From Buchnera aphidicola (Uroleucon sonchi) (lineage in GTDB: Bacteria > Pseudomonadota > Gammaproteobacteria > Enterobacterales > Enterobacteriaceae): DNA of 64,000 nucleotides. A program made the translations under genes and the position numbers. Where the stretch lies: contig NZ_CP047588.1 in assembly GCF_011035165.1 (NCBI RefSeq), forward strand, positions 1-64,000. Reading direction: 5' to 3'. The notes under the pieces are model-generated. The model was not told where the DNA came from and did no database searches. It saw only the letters and a list, made by a program, of their open reading frames with translations. Positions 60,396 through 64,000 of the stretch are shown piece after piece (the first letter of the stretch is position 1; each line of letters begins with the position of its first letter).

Positions 60396-60611
60396 TTAAT
60401 ACATACGAATACGTCTTGCGTTTTCTCTTGTAAGTTTTTTTGCAAGTCTTTTAATAGCTGAAGCTTTAGCACGTTTACGTTCCGTGGTTGGTTTTTCATA
60501 AAATTCTCTACGACGAATTTCAGATAATATTCCAGCTTTTTCACAAGATCGTTTAAATCGACGAAGTGCTACATCAAATGGTTCATTTTCTCGGACTTTT
60601 ATTATTGGCAT
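60396..60611 (-). CDS. rpsU: 30S ribosomal protein S21
   Basis: 71 residues, the same length as E. coli S21 and nearly identical to it: [58 protein letters not shown]. The protein is very basic and helps 30S subunits initiate. GAGG lies upstream of the ATG. It is the first gene of the rpsU-dnaG-rpoD operon, with a promoter at 60671-60698. Confidence 0.99.
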   Translation of the reverse strand: MPIIKVRENEPFDVALRRFKRSCEKAGILSEIRRREFYEKPTTERKRAKASAIKRLAKKLTRENARRIRMY

Positions 60612-60670
60612 ATAAAATTTACCTCAATTAAAAATAAAATCAAATTATAAAATAGTTTTAAATAATAAAC

Positions 60671-60698
60671 CTTATATCACTTATTAGGATCTTGTAAA
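60671..60698 (-). promoter_or_regulatory. Sigma-70 promoter of the rpsU-dnaG-rpoD operon
   Basis: On the minus strand TTTACA (60693-60698, 5 of 6) and TATAAG (60671-60676, 5 of 6) are 16 nt apart, giving a leader of about 50 nt before rpsU. No LexA operator, present at the E. coli operon, is visible. Confidence 0.55.
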
Positions 60699-60800
60699 GT
60701 ATCATTGTATATAAATGCATTTATTTAGAAAATAGTTATTTAAAGTTATTATTAAAGAGTTTATTATGATAGTACATCAATACATTTTAGGTATAAAATT

Positions 60801-61811
60801 ATGAAAATATTAGGTATTGAAACGTCTTGCGACGATACGGGTATAGCTGTTTATGATAGTCAACAAGGTTTATTAATGAATGAAACATATCATCAAAAAA
60901 AAATTAATAATATTTATGGAGGTATTATTCCAGAATTAGCATCTAGAAAACATATACAAAAAATCATTTTAATATTAAGCAAAATTTTTCAAAAATATAA
61001 TTTTGCTAAAGAAATTGATTTAATTGCATATACCGCAGGTCCAGGTTTAGTCGGATCTTTATTAGTAGGAGCAACTTTTGCATGTACATTAGGATTATCT
61101 TTAAATATACCGATATTACCTGTAAATCATATGGAAGCACATCTTTTATCACCAATGTTAAACTATAAATCTATTAAATTTCCATTTATTGGATTATTAG
61201 TATCAGGTAAACATACAGAAATTATTGCGGCTTATAAATTTGGTGAATATGAAATATTAGGAAAATGTTTAGATGATGCAGTTGGTGAAGCTTTTGATAA
61301 AACTGCAAAATTATTAGGACTACAATACCCAGGTGGTCCAGAATTATCGAATTTAGCGCGTCAAGGCATCAAAAAAACATTTTTTTTTCCAAGACCTATG
61401 ATACACCATTCTAGTTTAAATTTTAGTTTTTCTGGTCTAAAGACTTTTGTAGCCAAAACTATCAAAAGATCTAATCAAAGTATACAAGAAAAAGCAAATA
61501 TTGCAAGAGCATTTGAAGATGCAGTAATTGACGTATTATTAATTAAAACTAAAAAAGCATTAAAAATGAAAAAATGGAATCGTTTAATTATAGCAGGCGG
61601 TGTAAGTGCAAATACTTGTTTGCGTAAAAAATCTCAAGATATGATGCGAAAATATTTTAATGGGAAAGTTTTTTATGCTGATTTAGAGTATTGTACTGAT
61701 AATGGAGCTATGATTGCTCAAATTGGTTATATGCGCTCAAAAGAAGCTAATAATTCTCAATTAGAAATATTAGTAAAACCAAAATGGTCTATTAATGATC
61801 TATCTTTGTAA
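60801..61811 (+). CDS. tsaD: tRNA N6-adenosine threonylcarbamoyltransferase TsaD
   Basis: Catalytic subunit for t6A37 of ANN-decoding tRNAs, previously called Gcp or YgjD. It is 336 residues (E. coli 337). It starts [19 protein letters not shown]. The metal-binding histidines are in [10 protein letters not shown] (about residues 107-116). The ASKHA ATP-binding parts include [20 protein letters not shown] and [12 protein letters not shown]. It is divergent from rpsU. Its 3' end overlaps the convergent ribB by 20 nt. Confidence 0.98.
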   Translation: MKILGIETSCDDTGIAVYDSQQGLLMNETYHQKKINNIYGGIIPELASRKHIQKIILILSKIFQKYNFAKEIDLIAYTAGPGLVGSLLVGATFACTLGLSLNIPILPVNHMEAHLLSPMLNYKSIKFPFIGLLVSGKHTEIIAAYKFGEYEILGKCLDDAVGEAFDKTAKLLGLQYPGGPELSNLARQGIKKTFFFPRPMIHHSSLNFSFSGLKTFVAKTIKRSNQSIQEKANIARAFEDAVIDVLLIKTKKALKMKKWNRLIIAGGVSANTCLRKKSQDMMRKYFNGKVFYADLEYCTDNGAMIAQIGYMRSKEANNSQLEILVKPKWSINDLSL

Positions 61812-62436
61812 GATAAAAAATTAAGTCTTTTATAGTTAATATTTGCATTTTTTTATATTCTGAAAATTGAATGATATCAGGAGTGCGTGCCATAGTACCA
61901 TTTTTGTTTGTTAATTCACAAATAACTCCTGAAGGTTGAAAACCTGCTAAAGATACGATTTCTATAGCAGCTTCTGTATGCCCTGCTCTTGATAAAATTC
62001 CTCCCTGATCAGCTCTTAGCGGAAAAACATGACCTGGTCTATTCAAATCATTAGGCTTAGTATTGTCCGCAGTTGCAGTTTTAATAGTAGTCCATCTATC
62101 TTGAGCTGATACACCAGTAGAAATTCCTTTTGCAGCTTCTATTGTTACTGTAAAACCTGTGCGATATGCACTAGTATTTTTTTTTACCATCATAGGTAAA
62201 TTCAATTGTTTACGTTTAGATTCAGTAATACACAAACATACAATACCACTACCGTATCGAATTGTGAGAGCCATTTGTTCTACTGTCATATTTTCGGGAG
62301 AAAACACTAAATCTCCTTCATTTTCACGAGATTCATCGTCTAATATAATAATTCCTTGACCAGATTGCAAAGCTGATATTGATTTTTGAATTCTCTCTAT
62401 AGGCGTTCCAAATTTAGATGGGAGCATTCGACTCAT
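61792..62436 (-). CDS. ribB: 3,4-dihydroxy-2-butanone 4-phosphate synthase
   Basis: Converts ribulose-5-phosphate to the four-carbon unit of riboflavin. It is 214 residues (E. coli 217). The active-site acidic loop is [14 protein letters not shown] (about residues 31-44). Further blocks are [40 protein letters not shown] and [15 protein letters not shown]. Riboflavin is one of the vitamins Buchnera is thought to provide. I found no FMN riboswitch in the leader. The last 20 bases are antisense to the end of tsaD. Confidence 0.98.
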   Translation of the reverse strand: MSRMLPSKFGTPIERIQKSISALQSGQGIIILDDESRENEGDLVFSPENMTVEQMALTIRYGSGIVCLCITESKRKQLNLPMMVKKNTSAYRTGFTVTIEAAKGISTGVSAQDRWTTIKTATADNTKPNDLNRPGHVFPLRADQGGILSRAGHTEAAIEIVSLAGFQPSGVICELTNKNGTMARTPDIIQFSEYKKMQILTIKDLIFYLTKIDH

Positions 62437-62720
62437 TACAACAACCTTACTTAAGTTACATTACTGTTTACAAATCAACATTATATTGATTATATTTTAT
62501 GTAAATTATGATTAAATTTATTAGTATATCTAATTTTTCCACAATGAAAATTGAAATATTATATATTGAATTTAATATAAGAGCAATTTAGAAATATTTT
62601 TATTTAAGTAATATTTTCATATTTTTATTAAAATGTTTTATATGATTATCTTTATAGAATATATATTTATAAAATTAAAATATTTTAAAATTAATTTTTA
62701 ACAATTATAAAAATATTTTG
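62437..62720. other. Spacer between hldE and ribB
   Basis: These 284 bases are nearly all A/T. Translating the minus strand after the hldE stop I see no trace of the HxGH nucleotidyltransferase motif of the lost HldE C-terminal domain. The right part must hold the ribB promoter and leader, with no FMN riboswitch fold apparent. Confidence 0.5.
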
Positions 62721-63674
62721 TTATTTTGATATAAATTTTAACACTGTATTTAATTCATTAATCGTTAATGTTTCAGTTCCAACTTTTTTTATAACTATAC
62801 CTGCGCTAATATTAGCATAAAAACATGCTTCTTCTAAAGAATATCCTGATGCTAAAGCAGTTGCAATAATTGCAATAACCGTGTCTCCTGCTCCAGTAAC
62901 ATCAGAAGCTTTTTTAGAGCTAGCTGGAAAATGTATTGGTTTTGTGTGTTTTTGAAATAAAGTCATTCCATTTTTAGATCGCGTTACGAGTAATGCTGAT
63001 AATTTAAGTTTCGATAGTAATTTTATTCCTTTGTTTAAAATATCATTTTCTTGATAGCATTTTCCAACTATTTTTTCAAATTCATAAAGATTTGGTGTTA
63101 ATAGACTGGCTCCAGAATATTTTTCAAAATTAATACCTTTAGGATCTATGAGTATAGGAATAGATATTTTTTTTGCAAAATTAATTATTTTTTCTATATT
63201 AATTAACGTGCCTTTTGCATAATCAGATAATATCAAAATTTTATATCTTGATAATGAATAAAAAATTTTTTGATGTAAAATATCTATATTATTAATAATA
63301 TATTGTTCTTGCAAATCTACTCTCAGAAGTTGTTGACATTCTGATAAAATTCTAATTTTTGTAATAGTTTTATTATCTTTGATAGATATTAAATCGTAAT
63401 TAATTCGAGTATGATTAAGTAATTTTTTTAATATTAATCCTTCATAATCTGATCCAATAAATCCAATTATTTTACAAAAACCTCCAATTTCTGCAATATT
63501 TTTAGCTACATTAGCAGCTCCTCCTGGTTGCTCTTTAATTGTTTGAATAGGCATAATAGGAGTATTTTTTTCAAGCATCTTGCAATTATTTTTGCTATAC
63601 CAATAGCAGTCTAATATAATATCTCCTACAACTAGTACAAGTGAAGTATTAAAATTAATTAATTTTTTTTTCAT
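62721..63674 (-). CDS. hldE: Heptose kinase domain of HldE (RfaE), C-terminal domain missing
   Basis: PfkB/ribokinase-family kinase matching the N-terminal half of E. coli HldE, which phosphorylates D-glycero-D-manno-heptose 7-phosphate. Visible are [42 protein letters not shown] and the catalytic DVTGAGDT with its base Asp (about residue 260). The protein stops at residue 317, just where the E. coli kinase domain ends. The roughly 160-residue adenylyltransferase domain is not found in the 284 bases downstream. Whether the kinase still has a heptose substrate is unknown. Confidence 0.9.
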   Translation of the reverse strand: MKKKLINFNTSLVLVVGDIILDCYWYSKNNCKMLEKNTPIMPIQTIKEQPGGAANVAKNIAEIGGFCKIIGFIGSDYEGLILKKLLNHTRINYDLISIKDNKTITKIRILSECQQLLRVDLQEQYIINNIDILHQKIFYSLSRYKILILSDYAKGTLINIEKIINFAKKISIPILIDPKGINFEKYSGASLLTPNLYEFEKIVGKCYQENDILNKGIKLLSKLKLSALLVTRSKNGMTLFQKHTKPIHFPASSKKASDVTGAGDTVIAIIATALASGYSLEEACFYANISAGIVIKKVGTETLTINELNTVLKFISK

Positions 63675-63893
63675 AATTTAATCTCGATATATTATATTAT
63701 TTTAAATATTAACATTTAAAATGTTATGTATAAAATAAAGTTTAGTTAATTTTTTCATTAAAAAAAAATAATTTTTTATATATTATTTATCATCTTATTA
63801 TAAGATTAAATAATTTAAAAATAAAAATAATTCTTAAATCAGTTAATTTTTTAAAAAATATATTTCTATTATTATGATTGTGAGATATTAAAC

Positions 63894-64000
63894 ATGAAAA
63901 TATATTTAGTAGGAGGAGCAGTTCGTGATTCATTACTAAATTTACCTGTGAAAGATAAAGATTGGGTAATAGTTGGTGGAACAGAAAAAATATTATTAGA
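63894..64000 (+). CDS. cca: CCA-adding tRNA nucleotidyltransferase (5' part only)
   Basis: The gene runs off the right edge of the window. The visible start, [29 protein letters not shown], is the class II nucleotidyltransferase N-terminus with the GG and RD motifs and closely matches E. coli Cca. The enzyme adds or repairs the 3' CCA of tRNAs. It should be essential here, because none of the five tRNA genes in the window encodes CCA. Confidence 0.95.
   Translation, partial: MKIYLVGGAVRDSLLNLPVKDKDWVIVGGTEKILL

Noticed and set aside
62437-62720. FMN riboswitch ahead of ribB
   Set aside because: No AGGGGC-type conserved blocks or multi-helix junction can be seen in the leader.

Overview
The window is the replication-origin region of a Buchnera aphidicola genome, the obligate aphid endosymbiont (Gammaproteobacteria). 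Three things support this. The DNA is extremely AT-rich, with frequent poly-A/T runs. Almost every protein reads as a slightly basic, Lys/Asn/Ile-rich version of its E. coli ortholog. The gene order (mnmG-atpBEFHAGDC / gyrB-dnaN-dnaA / rpmH-rnpA-yidC-mnmE / groESL-efp / dnaTC / ... / metE / purH-hupA / rpoCB-rpl-nusG-secE-tRNAs / murB / metF / argGH / ... / cca) is the Buchnera order as I recall it. I cannot name the aphid host from the sequence. I see no mobile element, CRISPR array, prophage, toxin system or rRNA, and no novel system: this is conserved backbone, and its interest lies in how genes and sites have been eroded or kept.

Layout. Bases 1-221 hold a consensus DnaA box and lead into mnmG and the eight-gene F1Fo ATP synthase operon (to 8885). 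Facing it are gyrB, dnaN and dnaA (recF is gone). Divergent from dnaA are rpmH, rnpA, yidC and mnmE. After a tRNA-Phe on the minus strand comes the groES-groEL operon with a clear sigma-32 promoter, then efp. Minus-strand dnaT-dnaC and rsmD follow, then ftsY and rpoH, minus-strand glmU-glmS, and yigL. A 0.9 kb gene-free gap precedes metE. From 33 to 49 kb nearly everything is on the minus strand: murB, four tRNAs, secE-nusG, rplKAJL, rpoBC, hupA and purH. metF is followed by a 1.7 kb gene-free gap, where as I recall other Buchnera keep argE, argC and argB, and then argG-argH. The last part holds yibN, secB, cysE, the rpsU-dnaG-rpoD macromolecular synthesis operon, tsaD, ribB, a kinase-only hldE and the first 107 bases of cca.

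Functionally the region combines core information processing (replication initiation, sliding clamp, primosome loading, primase, RNA polymerase core and two sigma factors, ribosomal proteins, tRNA modification), energy (complete ATP synthase), envelope and protein targeting (YidC, FtsY, SecE, SecB, MurB, GlmS/GlmU), chaperonin, and the nutritional genes expected of the symbiosis: metE and metF (methionine), argG and argH (arginine), cysE (cysteine), ribB (riboflavin) and purH (AICAR recycling).

Despite long poly-A tracts up to 11 nt in coding sequence I found no frameshifted gene. GC-containing hairpins persist between several convergent gene pairs and are probably the transcription terminators. 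No tRNA gene encodes its CCA end, which fits with the retained cca gene at the right edge.
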